DNA of 26,865 nt from a virus: the IMG/VR virus record IMGVR_UViG_3300047566_000068, positions 1 to 26,865 of that record. The stretch is one strand, 5' to 3'. A program made the position numbers and the translations under genes. Numbering within the stretch: position 1 is the first letter of the stretch; every line of letters starts with the position of its first letter. Below the pieces are notes generated by a model that made no database searches, was not told the DNA's origin, and saw only the letters and a program-made list of their open reading frames with translations. Shown piece after piece: positions 15,342 to 20,613 of this stretch.

Positions 15342-15766
15342 TATTCGTTCTCCTCATCTAAATCAAACTCATGGTCTTCCGTTATCATCTCGTTGATACC
15401 AACATGAAGTATTGTTTTAGGTGGGTTTACTTTAAAATCAATTATCAATCTACCTTGACCACCTTCGTTGTTATACCAATCTAACCCTGTGCCATCTAAT
15501 GCCCGATAACATAAGTCTTCAATGACATCTTGAAGTAATGTGCGTTCTGTTGTAGGTTCTTGACTACCATATGTTTGCTTTGTCCATGCAATCATATCGT
15601 TGGGTATATCTTGTGGCTCATTGTTTTTGTCTAGGTAATACACGCTATCAATCTGACCACTATCGCCTGCACCACTAAACTCAACAACGACTTCATTTGC
15701 ACCGAGCAGATTTAACTGCGTGTAAAGAACTTCTTGTTCTTGTTTATTGATTTCATTCTTTGACAT
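15341..15766 (-). CDS. DUF6878-like protein
   Basis: 141 aa: VVVEFSGAGDSGQIDSVYYL, then IEDLCYRALDGTGLDWYNNE and GGQGRLIIDF, ending in an acidic tail. The FSGAGDSGQI and DWYNNEGGQGR blocks fit DUF6878, of unknown function. It is the first gene after the strong promoter at 15858-15887 and dyad C, with GAGGAG before the ATG, so it leads the operon that continues into the ATPase and VWA genes. Confidence 0.75.
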   Translation of the reverse strand: MSKNEINKQEQEVLYTQLNLLGANEVVVEFSGAGDSGQIDSVYYLDKNNEPQDIPNDMIAWTKQTYGSQEPTTERTLLQDVIEDLCYRALDGTGLDWYNNEGGQGRLIIDFKVNPPKTILHVGINEMITEDHEFDLDEENE

Positions 15767-15785
15767 ACTATACTCCTCAAGTTAT

Positions 15786-15819
15786 GTTCTGAATTGCACG
15801 ATAGAGTGCAAAACGGAAC
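15786..15819 (-). promoter_or_regulatory. 34-bp dyad element C
   Basis: GTTCTG (15786-15791), TTGCACG (15794-15800), AGTGCAA (15805-15811), CGGAAC (15814-15819). It lies between the promoter at 15858-15887 and the ATG at 15766, hence inside the transcribed leader. The leader block from the dyad to the ribosome site is nearly the same as at copy A. Confidence 0.82.
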
Positions 15820-15857
15820 GGGTTTATAAACATACTTCTACTACCAATTCAAATAAC

Positions 15858-15887
15858 ATTATACACTATAAACTTGACATTGTCAAG
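15858..15887 (-). promoter_or_regulatory. Consensus sigma-70 promoter with perfect palindromic operator
   Basis: Minus strand TTGACA (15886-15881), 17-nt spacer, TATAAT (15863-15858): a perfect consensus. The 15-bp palindrome CTTGACATTGTCAAG (15873-15887) covers the -35 box and the first part of the spacer, so a bound dimer would block RNA polymerase. Transcription would start near 15851 and give a leader of about 85 nt with dyad C. Confidence 0.88.
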
Positions 15888-15906
15888 TAAACACCGAAAA
15901 AAATTT

Positions 15907-16104
15907 TTACTTACTTTTATGTGATGAATTTAAACCTTTTAATAATTCATAGTCAGTTATCACAATATAATTTGATTTGGGCATAGGCACAATCGTATGT
16001 TTGTATGACCGAGCCTCTTCCTCGCCACACAATAAACAAGTGTGATACCCTAACTCGTAACGTTTTGTTTCTACTTCATCACCACATCTTATACATACTT
16101 TCAT
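15907..16104 (-). CDS. Small zinc-ribbon protein (65 aa)
   Basis: KVCIRCGDEVETKRYELGY followed by HTCLLCGEEEA gives two CxxC pairs (C4, C7, C23, C26), a classic zinc ribbon. A conserved-looking tail, TIVPMPKSNYIVI and LLKGLN, follows. Short zinc ribbons of this kind are frequent in phage early regions, often of unknown role. It overlaps the gene upstream by ATGA. The stop lies about 20 nt before the next promoter. Confidence 0.75.
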   Translation of the reverse strand: MKVCIRCGDEVETKRYELGYHTCLLCGEEEARSYKHTIVPMPKSNYIVITDYELLKGLNSSHKSK

Positions 16105-16277
16105 TTGATATACTCCTTCATGTTGTTATTCCATGTTTTAACTAACGCATAACGTCTTGCCTCTAACTCTGTGCGTGGTGTAGCAAAGTGATAATAATTC
16201 CCTGTAAAGAATTTGTTCTCTCTAATCTTGTCCCAATTTGCGTTGTGTGCAAATAGGTCTTTCTGTTTTTGCGTCAT
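16101..16277 (-). CDS. Hypothetical protein (58 aa)
   Basis: Start at ATG 16277, with AGGAG 8 nt upstream. The product begins MTQKQKDLFAHNANWDKIRE and has an aromatic NYYHFATPRTELEARRYALV. No family recognised. Its first 56 nt overlap the 3' end of the previous gene in another frame, which is long for this genome but supported by the ribosome site. Confidence 0.6.
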   Translation of the reverse strand: MTQKQKDLFAHNANWDKIRENKFFTGNYYHFATPRTELEARRYALVKTWNNNMKEYIK

Positions 16278-16446
16278 TTGCAAATCTCCTTTTAAGTTTA
16301 AAGTATCCCTGTTGTTCTAGGTATTTCAATCTATGCCAATTCAATATTAACTTATCATACATATCCTTCTGTGTTGCATGAGGATTATCTTGTAGCATTT
16401 TGTTAACTTTGTTGGCATGGCGCCTATCATCTAGCTTGGTATACAT
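16222..16446 (-). CDS. Small helical, possibly winged-helix protein (74 aa)
   Basis: Residues 1-50 (RRHANKVNKMLQDNPHATQK, DMYDKLILNWHRLKYLEQQG) look like a small DNA-binding helical domain with an HTH-like 'ATQKDMYDKL...LKYLEQQGY' layout. The C-terminus is basic. It begins at a TAATG junction with a 38-aa membrane gene. The last 56 nt overlap the next gene, so the C-terminal 18 residues may be non-essential. Confidence 0.55.
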   Translation of the reverse strand: MYTKLDDRRHANKVNKMLQDNPHATQKDMYDKLILNWHRLKYLEQQGYFKLKRRFANDAKTERPICTQRKLGQD

Positions 16447-16562
16447 TACTTCTGTTGCTCTACCTTTGTGGTATCTTGTGGTGCTTTGTTATCAAAGATA
16501 GGTGTATATACACCTAACCATATGGCTACATATATAATAGTTAAAACTCCGATTGCACTCAT
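16446..16562 (-). CDS. Single-span mini membrane protein (38 aa)
   Basis: Below usual ORF limits but well placed: the ATG at 16562 overlaps the upstream stop (ATGA) with AGGAG 10 nt before it, and the TAA overlaps the next ATG. The product is one membrane helix (AIGVLTIIYVAIWLGVYTP) and a polar tail ending KVEQQK. Its topology resembles small phage holin or antiholin-type proteins. The function is unknown. Confidence 0.6.
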   Translation of the reverse strand: MSAIGVLTIIYVAIWLGVYTPIFDNKAPQDTTKVEQQK

Positions 16563-16747
16563 AATAAACATTCTCCTACTAAATTAAATGCCTGTGTAAA
16601 GACATCTGTTGTGGTTTCTTTAATTACTTCTAACTTAACTACATTCTTGCCTTGCTCTTTGTGCCACTTCGCCTCTTTCGGTGTCCATCTATATTGACGC
16701 AACACTTCGCCGTCATCATCTACAACTGCATAAGTAAAAGGTATCAT
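16559..16747 (-). CDS. Hypothetical protein (62 aa)
   Basis: A short protein, IPFTYAVVDDDGEVLRQYRW then TPKEAKWHKEQGKNVVKLEV, resembling a small beta-hairpin plus helix. No family recognised. It overlaps both neighbours by 4 nt (ATGA), which supports it as a translated gene. Confidence 0.6.
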   Translation of the reverse strand: MIPFTYAVVDDDGEVLRQYRWTPKEAKWHKEQGKNVVKLEVIKETTTDVFTQAFNLVGECLL

Positions 16748-16992
16748 AGTCCACCATACGCATCAGCAAGACGCTTGGCATTATACTTCTGCCTATCCTT
16801 ACTAAATGTTTTCATAAACTCTTTAAAGTCTTTCTCGGTTGAATAATGTTGTAGCAACACAAGATACGCTTGGTTGATAGCATCGTATTCGGGTTCATCG
16901 GGAAACTGCAAATTGATTTTAAAGCCATCTTTCAATTCTTCTACCATTATCTTTTCACGAGTTTCGTCTGTCATTTCAATCATTACTTGCAT
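16744..16992 (-). CDS. Hypothetical protein (82 aa)
   Basis: An acidic, helical protein (EMTDETREKIMVEELKDGFK, EYDAINQAYLVLLQHYSTEK). I chose the ATG at 16992 because AGGAG sits 9 nt upstream; an ATG 9 nt further in is also possible. It overlaps the endolysin stop by 17 nt. No family recognised. Opposite-strand ORFs here are shadows. Confidence 0.6.
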   Translation of the reverse strand: MQVMIEMTDETREKIMVEELKDGFKINLQFPDEPEYDAINQAYLVLLQHYSTEKDFKEFMKTFSKDRQKYNAKRLADAYGGL

Positions 16993-17365
16993 ATTGCATC
17001 TCTCCTTTTTGTTTATAGAAAATTAAATTACTCCATCTTACCACAGGTTGCAACTTATACCATGATTTAGGTTTCTTAATACTCGTATCATGAAAGTTAG
17101 TCGCACCATAACTATAATCAACCTCTAACCTATGTAATACCTTGTATGCTATATCCACATACTCCTGTCGTATTACCGAAGGTGGTTTTATATACCCATA
17201 CCAACTGAATTGATATGGTCGTTTCATTTCACTACACACATTCTTATGATTAAATTCGGCTCGCCTCATCAATACATATCCTACTGCTATCTGTGCCTGT
17301 CGTGGCTCGGTAGCTGACTCCATGTATATGGTCGTGGCAAGACAAAGTAAAGCTTGGTCAATCAT
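16976..17365 (-). CDS. SleB-type cell wall hydrolase (endolysin)
   Basis: 129 aa. CLATTIYMESATEPRQAQ (catalytic Glu16) and IAVGYVLMRRAEF, then VCSEMKRPYQFSWYG and GATNFHDTS, ending in a YKQKGEMQ tail, match the Cell Wall Hydrolase / SleB family (Hydrolase_2). These cleave the glycan strand of peptidoglycan as lytic transglycosylases or amidases. There is no signal peptide, so export needs a holin. Several tiny membrane proteins nearby are candidates. It is unusual that the lysis enzyme is on the minus-strand early side. A strong GGAGG site precedes the ATG, after a short leader ORF with a hairpin. Confidence 0.85.
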   Translation of the reverse strand: MIDQALLCLATTIYMESATEPRQAQIAVGYVLMRRAEFNHKNVCSEMKRPYQFSWYGYIKPPSVIRQEYVDIAYKVLHRLEVDYSYGATNFHDTSIKKPKSWYKLQPVVRWSNLIFYKQKGEMQYASND

Positions 17366-17403
17366 ACTGACCTCCTTTATATTTGTTTAAACGAGTTTAG
17401 TTT

Positions 17404-17460
17404 ATAACCGAAAGGTTATTAGAATGTGAGAAAGCCCACGATTGATGCGAATGATTTCAT
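17404..17460 (-). promoter_or_regulatory. Leader ORF (13 codons) and hairpin before the endolysin
   Basis: An ATG at 17460 with AAGGAG 6 nt upstream opens MKSFASIVGFLTF and stops with TAA at 17419. The hairpin ATAACC/GGTTAT (17404-17409 with 17414-17419, 4-nt loop) starts at that stop codon. About 38 nt later the endolysin ATG follows its own ribosome site. The arrangement suggests a translated leader that controls the endolysin, or a very small hydrophobic peptide. Confidence 0.4.
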
Positions 17461-17477
17461 ATAGTTCTCCTTTATAA

Positions 17478-17723
17478 TTAGTCCTCACAACTGCCATTGA
17501 TACAGGCATTGTTGTTTAAGATTTCATCTTCAAGCGATGCGAGAGCATCTTGTTTCTCAATGTCTAGTGCTTTGGCATTGAGTTCTGCATACATATCTTT
17601 AGTATACGGCTCATACCTTACCACTAATCCTGCATCATGACAAGCATTTATATAGTCATCAAATAAAAACCTTGACACACTATCCGAGTTAATACTTAAA
17701 ACGATTGTGATTTTATTGCTCAT
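17478..17723 (-). CDS. Hypothetical protein (81 aa)
   Basis: N-terminal beta-helix pattern (NKITIVLSINSDSVSRFLFD, YINACHDAGLVVRYEPYTKD) followed by an acidic helix and a cysteine tail, NNNACINGSCED. No family recognised. It overlaps the last of the three tandem paralogs by 11 nt. Confidence 0.6.
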   Translation of the reverse strand: MSNKITIVLSINSDSVSRFLFDDYINACHDAGLVVRYEPYTKDMYAELNAKALDIEKQDALASLEDEILNNNACINGSCED

Positions 17724-17994
17724 GCTTTTCTCCTTTGTTAAACTTATCTAGCCACCTTCTTCCTCTAACTGATATCTCATACTTGTAATCTATGTCATCT
17801 GCAAACTTTAATAGTTTCATTCTATGCAAGTAATCATGGAAAGCCCATGACATTTTCTTGTCGTTGCGTTCAACAATTAAGTTTGCAAACTCCTCACCCC
17901 AATCCATAGTTAATAGCATGGATACAAGAAAGCTTTTAATCATTTCATTAGATACTTCACTTTCAGATATAACAGGTCTGTTAAAATTGCCCAT
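17713..17994 (-). CDS. Tandem winged-helix-like paralog 3
   Basis: 93 aa from ATG 17994. The C-terminal KYEISVRGRRWLDKF matches the same place in the two upstream genes, and its helical core (FHDYLHRMKLLKFADD) aligns with LHYRRMIKYG. The h-x-[IV]-x-x-x-G-R-x-W-L-D ending resembles the wing and last helix of small winged-helix regulators. It overlaps paralog 2 by 14 nt. The WLD is followed by 10 extra charged residues here. Confidence 0.6.
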   Translation of the reverse strand: MGNFNRPVISESEVSNEMIKSFLVSMLLTMDWGEEFANLIVERNDKKMSWAFHDYLHRMKLLKFADDIDYKYEISVRGRRWLDKFNKGEKHEQ

Positions 17995-18226
17995 CAAGCC
18001 ACTCCCTTCCGTTTGGTGCTAGGTCTATATGCCACACAAGCCCATTTACTTTGGATACTGATACTAGGTGTTTATCTAACGCATAGTTAAAGTAGTTATG
18101 CTCACCATCATCTTGGTTATCAACATCAAATTGGTTAGTCAGCATCCACTTCATCATATACTTTTTCATAGGGCTTTCAAATATGATGACATCATGCCAC
18201 CTACCTACTTCTTTATTTATGCTCAT
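17981..18226 (-). CDS. Tandem winged-helix-like paralog 2
   Basis: 81 aa from ATG 18226. The C-terminus WHIDLAPNGREWLDGQF has the shared GRxWLD motif. The core is more diverged: MKKYMMKWMLTNQFDVDN and NYFNYALDKHLVSVSK. Its ATG lies inside the TGGCTTGATG of paralog 1's WLD codons, and its own WLD codons hold the ATG of paralog 3 in the same way. Confidence 0.6.
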   Translation of the reverse strand: MSINKEVGRWHDVIIFESPMKKYMMKWMLTNQFDVDNQDDGEHNYFNYALDKHLVSVSKVNGLVWHIDLAPNGREWLDGQF

Positions 18227-18452
18227 CAAGCCACTTCCTTCCTCGTTCAGTTATAACAAAGTTCGGAAACACTTTGTTGCCATTAACACCATACTTAATC
18301 ATGCGTCTATAATGTAATACTCCTGCAAGTGTTGTATGCTGTTGATATTTAGGGTTCCACTCATAGTTTTCATACTCGTCTACCCAATTAGGACACATCA
18401 TTATCTCAAGCAATAACGCTCTTATTTTGTTAACTTCGTGGTCGTCTAACAT
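18213..18452 (-). CDS. Tandem winged-helix-like paralog 1
   Basis: 79 aa from ATG 18452, chosen for the GGAG 5 nt upstream; an ATG at 18479 lies inside dyad D and lacks a site. The protein has EVNKIRALLLEIMMCPNWVD, AGVLHYRRMIKYG and a C-terminal NFVITERGRKWLDEHK. The final motif is the clearest winged-helix-like 'h-x-I-T-x-x-G-R-x-W-L' of the three. It lies just downstream of dyad D. Confidence 0.62.
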   Translation of the reverse strand: MLDDHEVNKIRALLLEIMMCPNWVDEYENYEWNPKYQQHTTLAGVLHYRRMIKYGVNGNKVFPNFVITERGRKWLDEHK

Positions 18453-18741
18453 AATATCTCCGTTCCGTTTCGCACTCATCAGTGCATTTCAGACATTGGA
18501 TACACGCTTTGTCTATGAGTAAATCTTCATAGTGCCTTTCGGTGTAGAGAATATATCTAAACTTATCTAACTCCATGCGTGCATAGTCAATGAGTCTGCG
18601 TTCAACTTCCCAAGGTTTAGTAGATGTGATTTGATTATACAAAGCAAGCCACTCACTATCGTCAAAGTTATCTAGTATATCAGACACACGATAGTTTTTG
18701 GTTTGAGTTCTTACAACTTCTTTAACTTGGTCTATGTTCAT
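18430..18741 (-). CDS. Hypothetical protein with C-terminal four-cysteine motif (103 aa)
   Basis: Start at ATG 18741 because it forms an ATGA overlap with the 54-aa membrane gene. The protein is helical (NIDQVKEVVRTQTKNYRVSD, WEVERRLIDYARMELDKFRY) and ends in ACIQCLKCTDECETERR. C-x2-C-x2-C-x3-C is the spacing of a 4Fe-4S ferredoxin site but could equally hold zinc. Part of the motif is encoded by dyad D, so the cysteines may partly be a by-product of that element. It overlaps paralog 1 by 23 nt. Confidence 0.62.
   Translation of the reverse strand: MNIDQVKEVVRTQTKNYRVSDILDNFDDSEWLALYNQITSTKPWEVERRLIDYARMELDKFRYILYTERHYEDLLIDKACIQCLKCTDECETERRYYVRRPRS
18462..18495 (-). promoter_or_regulatory. 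34-bp dyad element D (within coding sequence)
   Basis: GTTCCG (18462-18467), TCGCACT (18470-18476), AGTGCAT (18481-18487), CAGACA (18490-18495). Same spacing as the other copies but a degraded right outer arm. It lies 9 nt before the start of paralog 1 and inside the end of the gene at 18430. Confidence 0.65.
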
Positions 18742-18902
18742 CGTAGCACCATGACTAACAATAAGAATATGTTGATACCCAATGACACCACCATGCAATT
18801 TCTTATACTTCGGTAGTGGTCTTTGTGAATTGTGGTATATTCAGACAAGTATATTTCCCTGTCATACTCACGCCATGATTTAAAGATTGGTTTTGTTTTC
18901 AT
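18738..18902 (-). CDS. Small membrane protein (54 aa)
   Basis: ATG at 18902 with GGAG 8 nt upstream. The soluble N-terminus (KTKPIFKSWREYDREIYLSE, HKDHYRSIRN) is followed by a C-terminal membrane helix (MVVSLGINIFLLLVMVLR), so it would be a tail-anchored or N-in protein. It ends in an ATGA overlap with the gene at 18741 and overlaps the gene before by 23 nt. Function unknown. Confidence 0.62.
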   Translation of the reverse strand: MKTKPIFKSWREYDREIYLSEYTTIHKDHYRSIRNCMVVSLGINIFLLLVMVLR

Positions 18903-19065
18903 TTTTTATCTCCGTTTCTACAAGTTCAATTTTGTCAATTTGTTTTCTTAAGTCATCAACTGATAACTCAAATAGTTTTCTTGCTCGTCTGATTTGATTA
19001 CGCATAATTACTTCTCTGCATATAAATCCACAAGCAAACCAAATGCCATAAATTATCCAATCCAT
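18880..19065 (-). CDS. Membrane-anchored coiled-coil protein (61 aa)
   Basis: One N-terminal membrane helix (DWIIYGIWFACGFICREVIM), then a basic and coiled-coil helix (RRARKLFELSVDDLRKQIDK). The layout is that of an i-spanin-like or small anchored phage protein, with no clear o-spanin partner nearby. It starts at a TAATG junction with the 32-aa protein upstream. Confidence 0.6.
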   Translation of the reverse strand: MDWIIYGIWFACGFICREVIMRNQIRRARKLFELSVDDLRKQIDKIELVETEIKNENKTNL

Positions 19066-19163
19066 TATCTATTCTCCTTATCAAAATAAACTATCAAGCA
19101 CCATACTATTAAAGTAATACCACAACCACCCAAAATATACATATCATAAATACTAAACATCAT
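19065..19163 (-). CDS. Mini membrane protein (32 aa)
   Basis: ATG at 19163 with GGAGAG before it and TAATG overlap with the next gene at 19065. The product is one membrane helix (YILGGCGITLIVWCLIVYFD). It is among several tiny membrane proteins on the way to the endolysin. Function unknown. Confidence 0.55.
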   Translation of the reverse strand: MMFSIYDMYILGGCGITLIVWCLIVYFDKENR

Positions 19164-19170
19164 TCTCTCC

Positions 19171-19293
19171 TTAATAATATTGTTCAAAAATTCTGTGCGG
19201 ATTGTTCTCACACATTTTCATAGCTGTTTCTTTATTGAGGTATTCAAATACCTCTTTGGTTTTAAAATCTACTACAAAATAGTTCTGTGTCAT
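19171..19293 (-). CDS. Small hypothetical protein (40 aa)
   Basis: ATG at 19293 with GGAG 7 nt upstream, directly behind dyad E. MTQNYFVVDFKTKEVFEYLN and KETAMKMCENNPHRIFEQYY suggest a two-strand, one-helix mini-domain of the kind that shows a hairpin 'YFVVDFKTKEVFEYL'. No family recognised. It fills the gap between the gene at 19318 and the mini membrane protein. Confidence 0.6.
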   Translation of the reverse strand: MTQNYFVVDFKTKEVFEYLNKETAMKMCENNPHRIFEQYY

Positions 19294-19304
19294 TTTTTTC
19301 TCCT

Positions 19305-19338
19305 ATTCTGTTTTGCACTAAATAGTGCAAATCGGTTT
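19305..19338 (-). promoter_or_regulatory. 34-bp dyad element E
   Basis: ATTCTG (19305-19310), TTGCACT (19313-19319), AGTGCAA (19324-19330), CGGTTT (19333-19338). Inner arms are perfect, outer arms partly lost. It spans the stop codon of the gene at 19318-19656 and abuts the ribosome site of the 40-aa gene. Confidence 0.7.
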
Positions 19339-19656
19339 TTCAAAAGTTAAGCAATTATTATAACTCCATAACTGATGTATTGCTCTAAACATCAGAAACG
19401 CATCGGGTTGATGTTCCCATGTGGGATTGTCAATACCTACCTTTTCGCCCAAGTCAACGTCATCATCATCAAAATAGGCACACTCAAACAGATATATGAC
19501 CTCATCAATAAACGCTTGAGATATATCAGTATGTTTTTCAAATAGGGCTTTCATTACCTTATCTCTTGCACGACTGCCAAACGGATACTTGTCCCATTCA
19601 TCTCTATATGAATTGACAATGTCGTTTGCTTTACTTAACCATAAATCAGACATCAT
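19318..19656 (-). CDS. Hypothetical protein (112 aa)
   Basis: An acidic protein with DLWLSKANDIVNSYRDEWDK, an SQAFIDEVIYLFECAYFDDD helix and an acidic loop DDDDVDLGEK. The last residues, KPICTI, are encoded by dyad E. Two ATGs lie together at 19656 and 19653; the second has better spacing to GAGGAG. It is the first gene of the long operon after the promoter at 19745-19774. No family recognised. Confidence 0.62.
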   Translation of the reverse strand: MMSDLWLSKANDIVNSYRDEWDKYPFGSRARDKVMKALFEKHTDISQAFIDEVIYLFECAYFDDDDVDLGEKVGIDNPTWEHQPDAFLMFRAIHQLWSYNNCLTFEKPICTI

Positions 19657-19672
19657 ATACTCCTCAAGTTAA

Positions 19673-19706
19673 GTTCGGAAATGCACTAAAAAGTGCAAAA
19701 CAGAAC
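19673..19706 (-). promoter_or_regulatory. 34-bp dyad element F
   Basis: GTTCGG (19673-19678), ATGCACT (19681-19687), AGTGCAA (19692-19698), CAGAAC (19701-19706). It is in the leader between the promoter at 19745-19774 and the ATG at 19656. The 3' flank on the minus strand (TTAACTTGAGGAG) matches that of copies A and C. Confidence 0.8.
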
Positions 19707-19744
19707 AGGTTAATAATGACTACTATTACTGACGCAACACAACC

Positions 19745-19774
19745 ATTATACCTTATATTCTTTACAATGTCAAG
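19745..19774 (-). promoter_or_regulatory. Consensus sigma-70 promoter with imperfect palindromic operator
   Basis: Minus strand TTGACA (19773-19768), 17-nt spacer, TATAAT (19750-19745), a perfect consensus. The operator here is TTTACAATGTCAAG, with one change from the palindrome in one half. It starts the operon running from 19656 down to at least the zinc-ribbon gene at 15907. Confidence 0.85.
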
Positions 19775-19860
19775 CAAACACAGACCACCAAATAGACCAC
19801 AAAGTTGACATTGTCTGTCATAAAAGTGTCATATAACAACACGTATAAATACGTTGATAG

Positions 19861-20430
19861 GTGTTTGATTTTTAGGAATTGGGTAAGGTAGTAGACATTG
19901 TTAACTTTGTGGTAGTATTGTCAAGTGGCTTGTTATAATATCAAGTGCTTGATTTATAAGGGTTTTTTATCGGTTGACATTGTATATTATAACACGCTAA
20001 GTCCTTGATTTTAAAGCAAAATAACATGACTCGTGAATTGACATTGTCTACTATAACAACGTAAGTCATTGATTTTTCAGTAATAATACATTATAACACG
20101 AAAAACGGCTCTGCGTGGTCTGGAGGAAAAGGCAGTAAAAAATCAAAAAACGATAGCCACAAAGTTTACAAAGTCAACTTAAAAAATTTTCTGACGAGGT
20201 AATTTCTGATTTTACGTGTTATAATGTATTTTTATATTAAGTAATTGATTTATATAGATATTTTATTTTTACACCTGCAAAACTTGACAATCGTAAGTCA
20301 TTGATTTTTCAGTAATATAACACTACCCTGACAATGTCAAGTTTGTAAGTCATTGATTTTTCAGTAATATAACAGGGCTTGTTATAATACACCCCATGCG
20401 TGTTATAATATACAATGTCAAGTGTTGACA
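19861..20430. repeat. Noncoding repeat region, candidate replication origin or control region
   Basis: The stretch 19775-20551 has no plausible gene. It holds three nearly exact copies of a 24-bp repeat with core AAGTCATTGATTTTTCAG (20061-20084, 20293-20316, 20345-20368) and diverged copies around 19944, 19997 and 20240. TTGATT cores lie at about 19949, 20005, 20069, 20246, 20301 and 20353, mostly 52-64 bp apart. Between them are copies of TTGACATTGT or its complement and of TTATAA runs. Iteron-like repeats in an AT-rich, gene-free stretch resemble phage origins or multi-operator control regions. No replication initiator gene adjoins it. Confidence 0.6.
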
Positions 20431-20551
20431 ATAAATCACACAGAAAGATGTAGCTACGAAGTTAAATTAGTTTTTCCTCGCCCACCCACCCACACACTTA
20501 TGACCGAACCACCCGAACCGAACTCGGAACGGGGTTAACAAAATTCAGACG

Positions 20552-20588
20552 AAAAAAAAAGGGCTCGTGGAATTAACCACGAACCCTT
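20552..20588 (-). terminator. Strong rho-independent terminator
   Basis: On the minus strand a 12-bp stem (20588-20577 with 20570-20559, one G-U pair, 6-nt loop) is followed by nine T. It lies 26 nt after the stop of the 227-aa coiled-coil gene. Confidence 0.92.
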
Positions 20589-20613
20589 AACCCTTATAAC
20601 TACGTTAACTTAG

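Noticed and set aside
16552-16575. An eighth dyad (TTGCACTCAT near 16555)
   Set aside because: Only the left inner arm is present; no partner arm or outer arms.
11702-19706. The dyads as promoters (TTGCAC as -35)
   Set aside because: A -10-like hexamer at N17 is weak or absent in several copies, and in D and E the ribosome site would be too close to any start of transcription.
20061-20374. CRISPR array from the repeated 24-bp units
   Set aside because: Only three close copies, unequal distances (232 and 52 bp), no cas genes; intervening sequence itself contains related repeats.
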